DNA of 64,000 nt from Aestuariivita boseongensis (GTDB lineage Bacteria > Pseudomonadota > Alphaproteobacteria > Rhodobacterales > Rhodobacteraceae): positions 1-64,000 of the forward strand of contig NZ_JXYH01000007.1 of NCBI RefSeq assembly GCF_001262635.1, given 5' to 3'. A program made the position numbers and the translations under genes. Numbering within the stretch: position 1 is the stretch's first letter; every line of letters starts with the position of its first letter. Shown here piece by piece: positions 33,592-42,289 of this stretch. The notes under the pieces were generated by a model. The model was not told the origin of the DNA and did no database searches. It worked only from the letters and a program-made list of their open reading frames with translations.

Positions 33592-35738
33592 TGCGACACC
33601 TCCTGAAACTGGAGCTGTTTGGTGGCGCGACGGTTTTGCAGCCAGCCGATGACGGAGCGGCGGAAGCGGGCTTTACGCGCCTCCCACCCGGTGGGGTTAT
33701 GGACCACATCGGCGCGGTAGAAGGAGGGGCAGAGGACGGCGGCATCCGCGACTTCCCCGCAATTGCCGCAGCCGACGCAGGTGTGATCGATGGAGGCCAC
33801 GGGGTCGTCGCGCAGCGGATCGTCCAGCGTTTTCAGCGACAAGGACGGGCAGCCAGAGAGGCGGATACAGGCGTGATCGCCGGTGCAGATGTCCTCATCC
33901 ACGCCGAACCGGGGCGCCTCGACCCGGCGGCCTTCGCTGATGGCCTTTTTGCGCAGAGGCTTTTCGCGACGCTGTTTGTTCAGCATGCACTCGGAGGACG
34001 CCACGATGACCTTGGGGCCGTTGTAATCGGTGGTCAGCGCTTCCTTGATCGTGTCGCGCAGTTTGCCGACCTCATAGGTGTTGTCGATCTGGCGGATCCA
34101 TTTGACGCCGACGCCTTCCAAGGCTTTGGAGATGGGGTTGTTCGTGGCTTTCGTCGGGTTATCCGCGCGGGACGACATCAGATCCTGCCCGCCGGTGGCC
34201 GCGGAATAGTAGTTATCGACGATGATCGCGACGCTGTCGGACTGGTTGTAGACCATGTTCCCGATCGACGAGCTGAGGCCGTTGTGCCAGAACCCTCCAT
34301 CGCCGAGGAACGAGACCGCACGGCGTTCGCCGCCCCCGTCGAAGGCCGCGTTAGAGGCCGGGCCAAGGCCGTAGCCCATGGTTTGTCCGCCGATTTCGAA
34401 CGGTGGGAGGGAGCCGAAAAGATGGCAGCCGATATCGCCGGAGATCTGGTGTTTGCCCAGCTCCTGCTCGACCAGTTTCATGGATGCAAAGATGGGGCGT
34501 TCGGGGCATCCGGTGCAGAAGCCTGGTGGGCGGATCGGGACGGTTTCCGACAGATCCGGGATGTCGGGCGGGGGCGCATTGGGGGCGCGGACCTGGCCGG
34601 GGAGGAATTCGGGCGCGGCTTGTTTGAGGAAGGTCGTGACGGAATCGAGCATCACTTGGCCGGTATATTCGCCCGCCATGGGGAAGATGTCTTTGCCGTG
34701 GAGTTTCGTTGTGAGCCCTGAGCGGAGAAGATGCGTCGCCAAGTTCTGCTCGATGAATTCGGGCTGGCCTTCTTCAATGATCAGAAGCGCGTCTTTGCCT
34801 TTGGCGAAGTCCAGAAATTCGTCCTGCACCAGCGGATAGGTCACGTTCAGGCAATAGATCGGGATGGCAGAGCGGCCTTCGATATCCGCCAGACCCAACC
34901 GTTGCAGCGCGCGGATCACGCCGTTGAACATACCGCCCTGCACCACAAGGCCCACCGGGGCCGTGTCGGGGCCGAACATCTCATTCATGCCGTTCTCGCG
35001 GATGAATTTTTCGGCAGCAGGCCAGCGGTTGTCGATCTTGTCGTGTTCCTGCTTGTAGGAGAACGGCGGCAGCACCACGCGGGAGAAATCGGATTGCGGG
35101 TTCGACAGCGCGTCACGTACCGAGAGCGGCGGGATGACGTTATCTTCGGTGTCGAACTGGCCGGTCACGTGGCAGGACCGGATGCGGACCATCAGCATGA
35201 CGGGGCTGTTGGAGGCCTCGGACAGCTCAAACCCCTGTTTCACCGATTTCACGATGGAGGGCAGATTGGGCCGCGGGTCGAGCAGCCAGAACTGGGATTT
35301 CATGGCAAACCCGTGCGAGCGTTCCTGCATGATCGACGAGCCTTCGCCGTAGTCTTCGCCGACGATGATCAGCGCGCCGCCATTGACGCCGGAGGACGAG
35401 AGGTTCGCCAAAGCGTCCGAGGCGACGTTGACGCCCACGGGGCCTTTGAAGGTCACGGCGCCCCGGATCGGGTAATGGACGGAGGCCGCGAGCATTGCCG
35501 CCGCTGCAGCCTCTGACGCGTTGGCCTCATAACGGACGCCAAGCTCGGTCAGCAATTCCTCGGCATCGGCCAGCACATCCATCAGGTGGGAAATCGGCGC
35601 GCCCTGATAGCCGCCCACATAACCCACACCCGATTCCAGCAGCGCCTTGGTGATGGCCAGGATCCCTTCTCCGGTGAAGGTATCCCCTTTGCCCAGCTTC
35701 AAATCTTCGACTTCCCGTTTGAACGATCTTTCGGCCAT
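33588..35738 (-). CDS. iorA: Indolepyruvate ferredoxin oxidoreductase subunit alpha (IorA)
   Basis: IorA carries the TPP and iron-sulfur centres. The 716-residue protein has an N-terminal pyrimidine-binding domain (GVGYVGGYQGAPISHLMDVLADA). The TPP-Mg motif is FLGDGGFWHNGLSSSIGNMVYNQSDSVAIIVDN. The C-terminal 4Fe-4S motifs are CTGDHACIRLSGCPSLSLK and CVGCGNCGEVADAAVLCP. CPERPIFASMKLVEQELG is the typical linker. It acts on arylpyruvates made by transamination or by oxidation of aryl-lactates. A D-2-hydroxyacid dehydrogenase and an aminotransferase nearby could supply these. It is transcribed with iorB, apparently behind MarR-1. Confidence 0.93.
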   Translation of the reverse strand: MAERSFKREVEDLKLGKGDTFTGEGILAITKALLESGVGYVGGYQGAPISHLMDVLADAEELLTELGVRYEANASEAAAAAMLAASVHYPIRGAVTFKGPVGVNVASDALANLSSSGVNGGALIIVGEDYGEGSSIMQERSHGFAMKSQFWLLDPRPNLPSIVKSVKQGFELSEASNSPVMLMVRIRSCHVTGQFDTEDNVIPPLSVRDALSNPQSDFSRVVLPPFSYKQEHDKIDNRWPAAEKFIRENGMNEMFGPDTAPVGLVVQGGMFNGVIRALQRLGLADIEGRSAIPIYCLNVTYPLVQDEFLDFAKGKDALLIIEEGQPEFIEQNLATHLLRSGLTTKLHGKDIFPMAGEYTGQVMLDSVTTFLKQAAPEFLPGQVRAPNAPPPDIPDLSETVPIRPPGFCTGCPERPIFASMKLVEQELGKHQISGDIGCHLFGSLPPFEIGGQTMGYGLGPASNAAFDGGGERRAVSFLGDGGFWHNGLSSSIGNMVYNQSDSVAIIVDNYYSAATGGQDLMSSRADNPTKATNNPISKALEGVGVKWIRQIDNTYEVGKLRDTIKEALTTDYNGPKVIVASSECMLNKQRREKPLRKKAISEGRRVEAPRFGVDEDICTGDHACIRLSGCPSLSLKTLDDPLRDDPVASIDHTCVGCGNCGEVADAAVLCPSFYRADVVHNPTGWEARKARFRRSVIGWLQNRRATKQLQFQEVSQ

Positions 35739-35759
35739 AAGCCCTGCCCCTGCCTGAAT

Positions 35760-36257
35760 TTAGATCTCGTGTTTGCGGATATTGCTCAGCATCTTGCGCA
35801 GCGTCGCGATGAAGGCTTTTTGTTCGGCCTTCGGGATGCCTTTGAACATGGCGTCATGGCCGCCGATCATATGCGGCCAAAGCCTGTCGAACGCGGCCTG
35901 CCCCTGATCGGTCAGAAAGACGCGGCTGGCGCGCTGGTCTTTGGGATCGGCCTCGCGCCTGACCAGACCGTCGTTGACCAATGCGTCCAACGCGCGCGAC
36001 AGGGTCGATTGCTCCACCACGGCAAAGACGCCAAGATCACCGATCTGCAGCCCGTCGCGTACAGACAGAATCGCCAAAGCCCGCATCTTCGCGGTGCTCA
36101 GCCCCAGGGCCGACATCTCGGATCGGAGATTGGCGTTATAGCGCCCCATGATCCGGTTCATCAGATAGGGCGCATAATTCTCGAGCCCTATCTCCTGAAA
36201 AGAAGCCGAGACCTGCAGGTCATCTTTGGTGGCCGAAACGGCGGAGGAGTTTGACAT
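35760..36257 (-). CDS. MarR family regulator 1
   Basis: This 165-residue winged-helix regulator has the MarR core: RALAILSVRDGLQIGDLGVFAVVEQSTLSRALDALVNDGLVRREADPKDQRASRVFLTDQG. That covers the recognition helix and the wing with Asp-x-Arg. It lies 21 bases upstream of iorA, so it is probably the first gene of the leftward iorAB operon. A strong promoter with a MarR-like site in its spacer precedes it (36307-36335), which points to autorepression. Arylcarboxylates or their CoA esters are typical MarR ligands, but the ligand here is unknown. Confidence 0.92.
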   Translation of the reverse strand: MSNSSAVSATKDDLQVSASFQEIGLENYAPYLMNRIMGRYNANLRSEMSALGLSTAKMRALAILSVRDGLQIGDLGVFAVVEQSTLSRALDALVNDGLVRREADPKDQRASRVFLTDQGQAAFDRLWPHMIGGHDAMFKGIPKAEQKAFIATLRKMLSNIRKHEI

Positions 36258-36306
36258 CTGTTACTCTTACTGTCGTTGTTGGAGGGGGTGCAGCAACGTT
36301 GGCAAA

Positions 36307-36335
36307 TTTATATGCAAATGCAAGTAACCTGTCCA
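36307..36335 (-). promoter_or_regulatory. Promoter of MarR-1/iorAB with an embedded operator
   Basis: On the minus strand, TGGACA (36330-36335), a 17-base spacer and TATAAA (36307-36312) make a good sigma-70 promoter. The spacer contains TGCATTTGCATA, whose 13-base form ATATGCAAATGCA (plus strand 36310-36322) recurs exactly at the TRAP-1 promoter (28033-28045). The overlap fits repression by MarR-1. Confidence 0.65.
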
Positions 36336-36394
36336 GCACTGGAAACCCGCTTTTTTCCCGTGCACAGTCGGAAAAATCCAGTGGACCCTGCCCC

Positions 36395-37330
36395 ATGACC
36401 ATCAGACTTCTTGCCCTGCGCCAGCCGCCGCCCCCGGTGATGGAGGCTTTGAACGGCTATCACGTGGAGGTGGTGCAGGATCCGACCGCGGCCTGGGAGG
36501 TCGATGCGCCGCAGGAAGTGCGCGGGTTGGTGAATTTCGCGGGCAGCCTGGACCGGGAAACGCTGGATCGTTTTCCGGCGCTTGAGATCGTGTCGCATAT
36601 GGGCGTTGGGTATGACGGTGTAGATGTGCAGGCTGCGCTTGAGCGGGGCATTACCGTCACCCACACGCGCGACGTGCTGAATGCGGATGTGGCGAACTTC
36701 GCCTTTCTGATGCTTTTGGCGGCCAGCCGGGAATATGTACGTCAGGACACCCATGTGCGCAGCGGGGCCTGGGAACAGGGGCAGACGCAGCTGACCTGGT
36801 CCCTGGAAGGCAAGACGGTGGGCATCGTGGGGCTGGGCCGGATCGGGCGCAACCTTGCGGCCAAGCTTGAGGCGTTCAATGTCACGGTCCTGTATCACGG
36901 TCGTGGCAAACAGGATGTGCCCTATGAATACTGCCCCGATCTGGTTGAGATGGCCGCGCGCTGCCGGGCGCTTGTGCTTTTGCTGCCTGGCGGGCCTGAG
37001 ACCGATCACCTGATCACGGCGGATGTGATGAATGCGCTGGGCCCCGAGGGCGGATTGGTCAATGCCGCGCGCGGATCCGTGGTGGATCAGGACGCGCTGA
37101 TTGCGGCGCTGCAGGACGGGCGTTTGGGCTGGGCCGCGCTGGATGTCTTCGCCGATGAACCGCACGTGCCGCAGGTTCTGCGTGATATGCCCAATGTTCT
37201 GCTCAGCCCTCATGCGGCCAGCGCCACGGTGGAAACGCGCGGCGCGATGTTCGATCTGGTGGCGCAGAATATCCGATCATATTTCGAAACCGGCAAGACA
37301 CTCACGCCTATTCCGGAATGCGATCCGTAG
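36395..37330 (+). CDS. D-isomer-specific 2-hydroxyacid dehydrogenase
   Basis: This 311-residue NAD(P)-dependent enzyme interconverts D-2-hydroxy acids and 2-oxo acids. The NAD motif is GKTVGIVGLGRIGRNLAAKL. The catalytic Arg is in GGLVNAARGSVVDQDAL, the Glu in LDVFADEPHVP and the His in NVLLSPHAASAT. GVGYDGVDVQAALERGITVTHT is the typical N-terminal segment. In this context it may oxidise an aryl-D-lactate to the arylpyruvate used by IorAB. ATG 36395 gives normal length. The upstream in-frame extension is not conserved and the Shine-Dalgarno motif (GTGGAC) is weak. It diverges from MarR-1 and ends in a hairpin shared with MarR-2. Confidence 0.9.
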   Translation: MTIRLLALRQPPPPVMEALNGYHVEVVQDPTAAWEVDAPQEVRGLVNFAGSLDRETLDRFPALEIVSHMGVGYDGVDVQAALERGITVTHTRDVLNADVANFAFLMLLAASREYVRQDTHVRSGAWEQGQTQLTWSLEGKTVGIVGLGRIGRNLAAKLEAFNVTVLYHGRGKQDVPYEYCPDLVEMAARCRALVLLLPGGPETDHLITADVMNALGPEGGLVNAARGSVVDQDALIAALQDGRLGWAALDVFADEPHVPQVLRDMPNVLLSPHAASATVETRGAMFDLVAQNIRSYFETGKTLTPIPECDP

Positions 37331-37354
37331 GGCGGGACAAGTCCCGCCCTACGG
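37325..37354. terminator. Bidirectional terminator containing both stop codons
   Basis: CCGTAGGGCGGGAC and GTCCCGCCCTACGG form a perfect 14-bp stem around AA. The TAG of the rightward dehydrogenase (37328-37330) and the TAG of the leftward MarR-2 (37349-37351) both lie inside the arms, in symmetric positions. One palindrome thus ends both genes and their transcripts. Confidence 0.8.
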
Positions 37355-37816
37355 CTCCAGCCGTGCCAGAAGGCTTTTCAGAACCGGCTTGATCGCAGCG
37401 GCCTCTTCCTCGGACAAGCGGTCCATCAGGGATGCTTCATGTGCGCGTGCATCTGTCACCAGTTCGGTTGCAAGCTCCCTGCCCTTTTCGGTCAGAAACA
37501 CGCGAACCCGTCGCGCGTCCTTGGGATCGGGCCTGCGTTTGACAAGACCCGCGCGCTGCATCTGATCCACGATCTTGGTCAGGTGCGATTGTTCCAGAAG
37601 AGAGATTCGCGCCAGTGTCGTAATCATGGCCCCATCTTCATCATGCAGTGTCGCCAACACCCGCCATTCCGGCACACGCACGCCCTTGGACCGCACATAG
37701 GCGTGGAACTGCCCGCTGGCGTGATGACTGACCGACGCCAGCAGATAGAGCAGATAGTTATCAACAAAACTGCCCTGTTTCGCGCCCTTGCGCAGAGGAC
37801 TCATGTCATCAGGCAT
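37349..37816 (-). CDS. MarR family regulator 2
   Basis: This 155-residue winged-helix regulator has the MarR core WRVLATLHDEDGAMITTLARISLLEQSHLTKIVDQMQRAGLVKRRPDPKDARRVRVFLTEKG. It is divergent from the Rieske oxygenase operon with an 80-base gap that contains the 16-bp palindrome at 37856-37871. This is the standard arrangement for a repressor of an aromatic-acid operon, relieved by the substrate or its CoA ester. GAGG lies five bases before the start. It resembles MarR-1 in layout, but their recognition helices differ, which fits two different operators. Confidence 0.92.
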   Translation of the reverse strand: MPDDMSPLRKGAKQGSFVDNYLLYLLASVSHHASGQFHAYVRSKGVRVPEWRVLATLHDEDGAMITTLARISLLEQSHLTKIVDQMQRAGLVKRRPDPKDARRVRVFLTEKGRELATELVTDARAHEASLMDRLSEEEAAAIKPVLKSLLARLEP

Positions 37817-37843
37817 GCCCGCCTCACATCCGGAAAATTTCTC

Positions 37844-37872
37844 TTGACCGATATTATATGAAATTTCATATT
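37844..37872 (+). promoter_or_regulatory. Promoter of the Rieske operon with MarR-2 operator
   Basis: TTGACC (37844-37849), a 17-base spacer and CATATT (37867-37872) form a plausible promoter. The perfect palindrome ATATGAAATTTCATAT (37856-37871) covers the spacer and the -10, so a bound MarR would block polymerase. The palindrome core and right flank recur at 27976 in the TRAP-1 promoter region. Confidence 0.7.
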
Positions 37873-37896
37873 AATCGCAACAGGGGGAGTTTCCCA

Positions 37897-38835
37897 ATGC
37901 AACAATCGCTGGTCGTCACGGCGATCCATGATGAAACCGACCGCATCCGGGTCTTTGAACTGACCTCGGCAGAGGGCGGTGATCTGCCCGGGTATACCGC
38001 CGGTGCGCATCTGGCCTTTGATCTGGGGGATGTCGGCACGCGGTCCTATTCGCTGATCGATTGGCCCGGTGAGGACCGCGCGGGCCCCTATGTCATCGCC
38101 GTTCAGCGCGAGGATGACGGTGACGGCGGATCGAAGGCGATGCACAGCCTGAAAACTGGCGACACCATCACGGCCGAAGGCCCCAAGAACGATTTCGAAC
38201 TGCGCGACCACGACGGCCCGGCCCTTCTGCTGGCAGGCGGGATCGGGGTGACGCCCATGATTTCCATGGCGACGGCGCTGCAAGCGGCGGGGCGGCCATA
38301 TGATTTCGTCTTCGCGGCGCGGTCTGCCGAGGTGATGGGCTTTGGCGACAAGGCGGCAGATCAGCTTGGCGCGCGACGCTTTTACGACGATACCGACCCG
38401 CTGGACCTGCCCGCGCTGATGGGCGATCTGGCACCCGGCACACATCTTTATATCTGTGGCCCCAAAGGCATGATCGACGCCGCGCGGGCCGAGGCGGTGA
38501 AGGCAGGTCTGCCCGAAGATCGCATTCATATCGAGCTGTTCACCTCTACGGCCGAGGCCGAGGGCGACACTGCGTTCGAGGTCGAAATCCACGACAGCGG
38601 AGAGGTCTATACCATCCCGCCCGGCAAAACGATTATCGAGGTGCTGGAAGAAGCCGGTATGGATCTGATGTATGACTGCCAGCGCGGCGATTGCGGCATC
38701 TGTCAAACGGACGTGATCAGCGGCGTGCCCGATCACCGCGACGTGGTGCTGTCGGATGCCGAGAAAGCCTCGAACACGGTCATGCAGATCTGCGTCAGCC
38801 GCGCGAAGTCCGACCGATTAGTTCTTGATCTCTAA
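37897..38835 (+). CDS. PDR/VanB-family oxygenase reductase
   Basis: This 312-residue reductase passes electrons from NAD(P)H through flavin to a C-terminal 2Fe-2S centre and on to the Rieske oxygenase. The flavin motif is TRSYSLIDWP (Arg49-Ser52). The nucleotide-binding region is ALLLAGGIGVTPMISMATAL and CGPKGMI. The plant-type ferredoxin domain has Cys261, Cys266, Cys269 and Cys299. The order flavin-NAD-ferredoxin is that of phthalate dioxygenase reductase and VanB. GGGGAG seven bases before 37897 sets the start, and the frame to 37858 begins inside the operator. It is the first gene of the oxygenase operon. Confidence 0.92.
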   Translation: MQQSLVVTAIHDETDRIRVFELTSAEGGDLPGYTAGAHLAFDLGDVGTRSYSLIDWPGEDRAGPYVIAVQREDDGDGGSKAMHSLKTGDTITAEGPKNDFELRDHDGPALLLAGGIGVTPMISMATALQAAGRPYDFVFAARSAEVMGFGDKAADQLGARRFYDDTDPLDLPALMGDLAPGTHLYICGPKGMIDAARAEAVKAGLPEDRIHIELFTSTAEAEGDTAFEVEIHDSGEVYTIPPGKTIIEVLEEAGMDLMYDCQRGDCGICQTDVISGVPDHRDVVLSDAEKASNTVMQICVSRAKSDRLVLDL

Positions 38836-38856
38836 CGGAAAAGAAGGAGCCAGCCC

Positions 38857-40191
38857 ATGCCCGCTTATACCGTTGAAACTGCCCGAGACCTTGTGCAGGG
38901 CCATCAGGTCCACCGCGACATATACACCAGTGAAGAAGTATACCGGCTGGAGATGAAATACCTCTTCCGCAACACCTGGGTGTTTGTGGGCCACGAAAGC
39001 CAGACGCCGAACAAGGGCGATTACTTTACCACGCAGGTGGGTGATCAGCCGGTCATTCAGGTACGCCATTCGGATGGGGAGATCTACGTCCTCTATAACC
39101 GCTGCCCCCACAAGGGCACCAAGATCGCGATTGACCGGCAGGGCAACACCGGCAAGTTCTTCCGCTGCCCCTATCACGCGTGGTCGTTCAAGACGAATGG
39201 CTGCCTTTTGGCGATCCCTCTGAAGAAGGGCTACCAGGACACCTCGCTCAGCGAGACGGAGAACGGTCAGGGCATGAAATCGGTGGGCGCGGTGAAGAAC
39301 TATCGCGGCTTTATCTTTGCCCGACTGGCCGAAAACGGCATCGGTTTCGAGGATTTCTTCGGCGACAGCCTATCGAGCATCGACAATATGGTCGACCGCT
39401 CTCCCGAAGGGCGGATGCAGGTGGCCGGCCCGCCGCTCAGATACATGCATCAGTGCAACTGGAAGATGCTGGTCGAAAACCAGACCGACACCTGCCACCC
39501 GATGGTGGCCCATGAATCCAGCGCGGGCACGGCTGTGCGGCTATGGGAGGAGATGGGCAACCCCGAACCCCGCCCCGCCGCGATGCAGATCATTGCGCCC
39601 TTCATGTCGGCCTATGAGTTTTTCGAAGACATCGGCATCCGCACATGGCCCAATGGCCATGGGCATACCGGCGTGAAGGGCTCGATCCATTCCGATTACG
39701 ACGCGATCCCCGGCTATTTCGAAGCGATGAAAGAGGCTTATGGGGAGGAGCGGGCCAAGGCGATCCTGGACGAAAACCGCCATAACACAGTCTATTTCCC
39801 CAACATCATGGTGAAGGCGCCTTTGGGTCAGCTGCGCAACTTCATCCCGCTGGGTGCAAACAAATGCCTCGTGGAATCATACGTTTACCACCCCGTTGGC
39901 GCGCCCAAAGAACTGACAGCGCGGTCGGCCATGTATAATCGGATGATCAATGCGCCAACCTCGATCGTCGGCCATGACGATCTGGAAATGTACGAGCGCG
40001 CACAGGAAGGGTTGATGACCGACGGGCTGGAATGGGTGAATATCCAGCGCCTTTACGACCCGGACGAGGATTTTGACGAAGAGGCGGTGGAAAACGGCAC
40101 GACCGAACGGCAGATGCGCAACCAGTTCCACGCCTGGGCCAAGTTCATGCACGAGGAACCTGCCCCGGCACAGGCGGAGGCCGCGGAATGA
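38857..40191 (+). CDS. Aromatic ring-hydroxylating dioxygenase, alpha subunit (Rieske)
   Basis: This 444-residue catalytic subunit has the Rieske ligands Cys83-x-His85 and Cys104-x2-His107 (NRCPHKG and FRCPYHAW). The mononuclear iron site has Asp211 as bridge, His214 and His219 (NQTDTCHPMVAH), and a probable third ligand at Asp375 in GHDDLEMYE. With the beta-subunit gene overlapping by four bases, it is an alpha-beta type enzyme like those acting on benzoate, anthranilate, phenylpropionate or cumate. The substrate is not readable from motifs. AAGGAG precedes the start. Confidence 0.94.
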   Translation: MPAYTVETARDLVQGHQVHRDIYTSEEVYRLEMKYLFRNTWVFVGHESQTPNKGDYFTTQVGDQPVIQVRHSDGEIYVLYNRCPHKGTKIAIDRQGNTGKFFRCPYHAWSFKTNGCLLAIPLKKGYQDTSLSETENGQGMKSVGAVKNYRGFIFARLAENGIGFEDFFGDSLSSIDNMVDRSPEGRMQVAGPPLRYMHQCNWKMLVENQTDTCHPMVAHESSAGTAVRLWEEMGNPEPRPAAMQIIAPFMSAYEFFEDIGIRTWPNGHGHTGVKGSIHSDYDAIPGYFEAMKEAYGEERAKAILDENRHNTVYFPNIMVKAPLGQLRNFIPLGANKCLVESYVYHPVGAPKELTARSAMYNRMINAPTSIVGHDDLEMYERAQEGLMTDGLEWVNIQRLYDPDEDFDEEAVENGTTERQMRNQFHAWAKFMHEEPAPAQAEAAE

Positions 40192-40670
40192 GCGCGCCCA
40201 GCAAAGACGACCTGATCGACTTCATCTATGCCGAAGCGCGGATGCTGGATGAGGGGCGGTTCAACGACTGGCTGGCCCTGTGGATGCCGGAAGGCCACTA
40301 CTGGATGCCCTTGGATTACAAACAGGAGGATCCGCTGACCACGACATCGTTCCTCTACGAAGACAACTTCATGCTGCGGCTACGGGTGGAGCGGTTGGAA
40401 GGCGAACGCACCTTCAGCCAGAAACCCAAAAGCCGGTGCCATCACGTGCTGAACCGGCCTTTTGTCGATGAATATGACGTTGATGCGAACCGCTTCGTGA
40501 CGAACACCGCGATGCATTATGTGGAAACCCGGCTGGATGAGCAGCAATTGCTGGCCATCACCGCAACGCATGAGCTGACCACCGTGGACGGCGCGATCCG
40601 CATCGCCAATAAACGCGTCGATCTGCTGAACTGCGATGCGGCCTTTGGGAATATCCAGTTGCTGCCATGA
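40188..40670 (+). CDS. Aromatic ring-hydroxylating dioxygenase, beta subunit
   Basis: This 160-residue protein has the NTF2-like fold of small dioxygenase subunits. DLIDFIYAEARMLDEGRFNDWLALW at the N-terminus, SRCHHVLNRP in the middle and RIANKRVDLLNCDA near the C-terminus are family-typical. It supports the alpha-beta hexamer and does not hold cofactors. It overlaps the alpha gene and the CoA-ligase gene, each by an ATGA, so the three are translated together. Confidence 0.92.
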   Translation: MSAPSKDDLIDFIYAEARMLDEGRFNDWLALWMPEGHYWMPLDYKQEDPLTTTSFLYEDNFMLRLRVERLEGERTFSQKPKSRCHHVLNRPFVDEYDVDANRFVTNTAMHYVETRLDEQQLLAITATHELTTVDGAIRIANKRVDLLNCDAAFGNIQLLP

Positions 40671-42289
40671 TGTTGACCGATCTGCCCTCGATCCACGACG
40701 CGTTCCTGTCAGCCGCACGGCGCTGGCCGGAACGGCCGATGCTGAACGTGTTGCCGGGCACGGCGGATGTCTATGGCATCGATGCGGGCGAGATCACCTA
40801 TGGCGCGGCAGAGGCCAAGATCAGCTATATGGCAGAAGCCTTTGCAGATGCTGGATATTTGCCTGGCATGCGGGTGGCGATGCTGTTGGAAAACCGCCCC
40901 GTTTTCTTCCTCACATGGCTTGCGCTGAACCGGTTGGGCCTGTCCGTTGTTCCCATCAACCCCGATCTGCGCGCATCGGAATTGGAATATCTTGTGGGCC
41001 ATTCCGAACCGGCCCTTATCGTGACAGTCGCCGCCCGGCAGGAGGAGCTACGGGCAGCGGCACAGGCGGCGGGGCTTGCCATACCCGTGATTACGGAAGC
41101 CGACACCCCGCCGCCACCTCGGCCTTCGTCGGTTGTTGCCGAGGCGTTGGAGGGGGCCGCGCGTGAGGCGGCGGTGCTTTATACCTCCGGGACGACGGGC
41201 AAGCCCAAGGGTTGCGTGCTGTCGAACACCTATTTCCTGATGGCGGGCGATTGGTACCGCGATCTGGGCGGGATTGCGGAACTGACCGATGAGGGCGAGC
41301 GCATGATCACGCCCCTGCCGGTGTTCCACATGAACGCTATGGCGGCGAGCTTTATGGGCATGCTGTCGGTGGGCGGGTGCCTGACCGTGCTGGACCGGTT
41401 CCACCCGAAGACGTGGTGGGAGGATGTGCGCGCGTCGAAAGCGACTTGTTTGCATTACCTGGGCGTGATGCCGTCGATCTTGATGAAGATGGAGCCGACG
41501 GATCAGGACCGCGCGCATTTCGTGCGGTTCGGCTTTGGTGCCGGGGTCGATCCGAAGCTGCACGGGCCGTTTGAGGAACGGTTCGGCTTTCCGCTGTGTG
41601 AAGGCTGGGCGATGACCGAAACGGGGCTGGCGACGGCGATCACCAACAACGCACCGGATCGGTTGATCGGGCATTCGTCATTGGGCGTGCCGGGGCCGGA
41701 GATGGAGCTGCGGATCGTCACCGATGCAGGCGCTGACGCGGGGCCGGATGAACAGGGTGAGCTTTTGGTGCGGCGCGCTGGTGAGCGCCCGCGCGAAGGT
41801 TTTTTCTCTCATTACTACAAGGATCAAGCGGCCACTCTTGAAGCTTGGGAAGACGGCTGGTTCCATACAGGCGACATCGTGCGCCGCGATGCGGAGGGGC
41901 GTGTGTTCTTCGTCGACCGCAAGAAGAACGTCATCCGTCGGTCGGGGGAGAATATCGCCGCTGTGGACGTGGAATCGGTGTTGATGAAGCACCCCGATAT
42001 CACCGCCGCAGGCGTCGCCCCCGTACCCGATCCGATTCGGGGCGATGAGGTTTTTGCCTGTCTCTGCGTCGAAGGTGGCGATGCGGACACGGCCCGCGCG
42101 ATCACCGATTGGGCGCTGGAGCAGATGGCCTATTACAAAGTGCCGGGATATATCGCCTTCGTCGATGCCCTGCCCCTGACGCCCACGCAAAAGATCCAGC
42201 GGGCCAAGCTGAAACAGATGGCCGCCGATCTGTTGGCCGAGGGCCGCGCCTTCGACGTCACCCATCTGAAGAAACGGCAGGTGGCGTGA
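40667..42289 (+). CDS. Acyl-CoA ligase (AMP-binding), aryl or carnitine-ligase-like
   Basis: This 540-residue adenylate-forming ligase has the P-loop VLYTSGTTGKPKGCVLSN and A5 EGWAMTETGLA. The C-terminal motifs are WFHTGDIVRRDAEGRVFFVDRKKNVIRRSGENI and a catalytic Lys in LTPTQKIQRAKLKQ. MNAMAASFMGMLSVGG resembles the crotonobetaine/carnitine- and feruloyl-CoA ligase groups. In this operon it should activate the oxygenase substrate, its product or a side-chain acid to a CoA ester for the thiolase-fold protein downstream. ATGA overlap with the beta-subunit gene; its stop overlaps the next start in TGATG. Confidence 0.9.
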   Translation: MMLTDLPSIHDAFLSAARRWPERPMLNVLPGTADVYGIDAGEITYGAAEAKISYMAEAFADAGYLPGMRVAMLLENRPVFFLTWLALNRLGLSVVPINPDLRASELEYLVGHSEPALIVTVAARQEELRAAAQAAGLAIPVITEADTPPPPRPSSVVAEALEGAAREAAVLYTSGTTGKPKGCVLSNTYFLMAGDWYRDLGGIAELTDEGERMITPLPVFHMNAMAASFMGMLSVGGCLTVLDRFHPKTWWEDVRASKATCLHYLGVMPSILMKMEPTDQDRAHFVRFGFGAGVDPKLHGPFEERFGFPLCEGWAMTETGLATAITNNAPDRLIGHSSLGVPGPEMELRIVTDAGADAGPDEQGELLVRRAGERPREGFFSHYYKDQAATLEAWEDGWFHTGDIVRRDAEGRVFFVDRKKNVIRRSGENIAAVDVESVLMKHPDITAAGVAPVPDPIRGDEVFACLCVEGGDADTARAITDWALEQMAYYKVPGYIAFVDALPLTPTQKIQRAKLKQMAADLLAEGRAFDVTHLKKRQVA

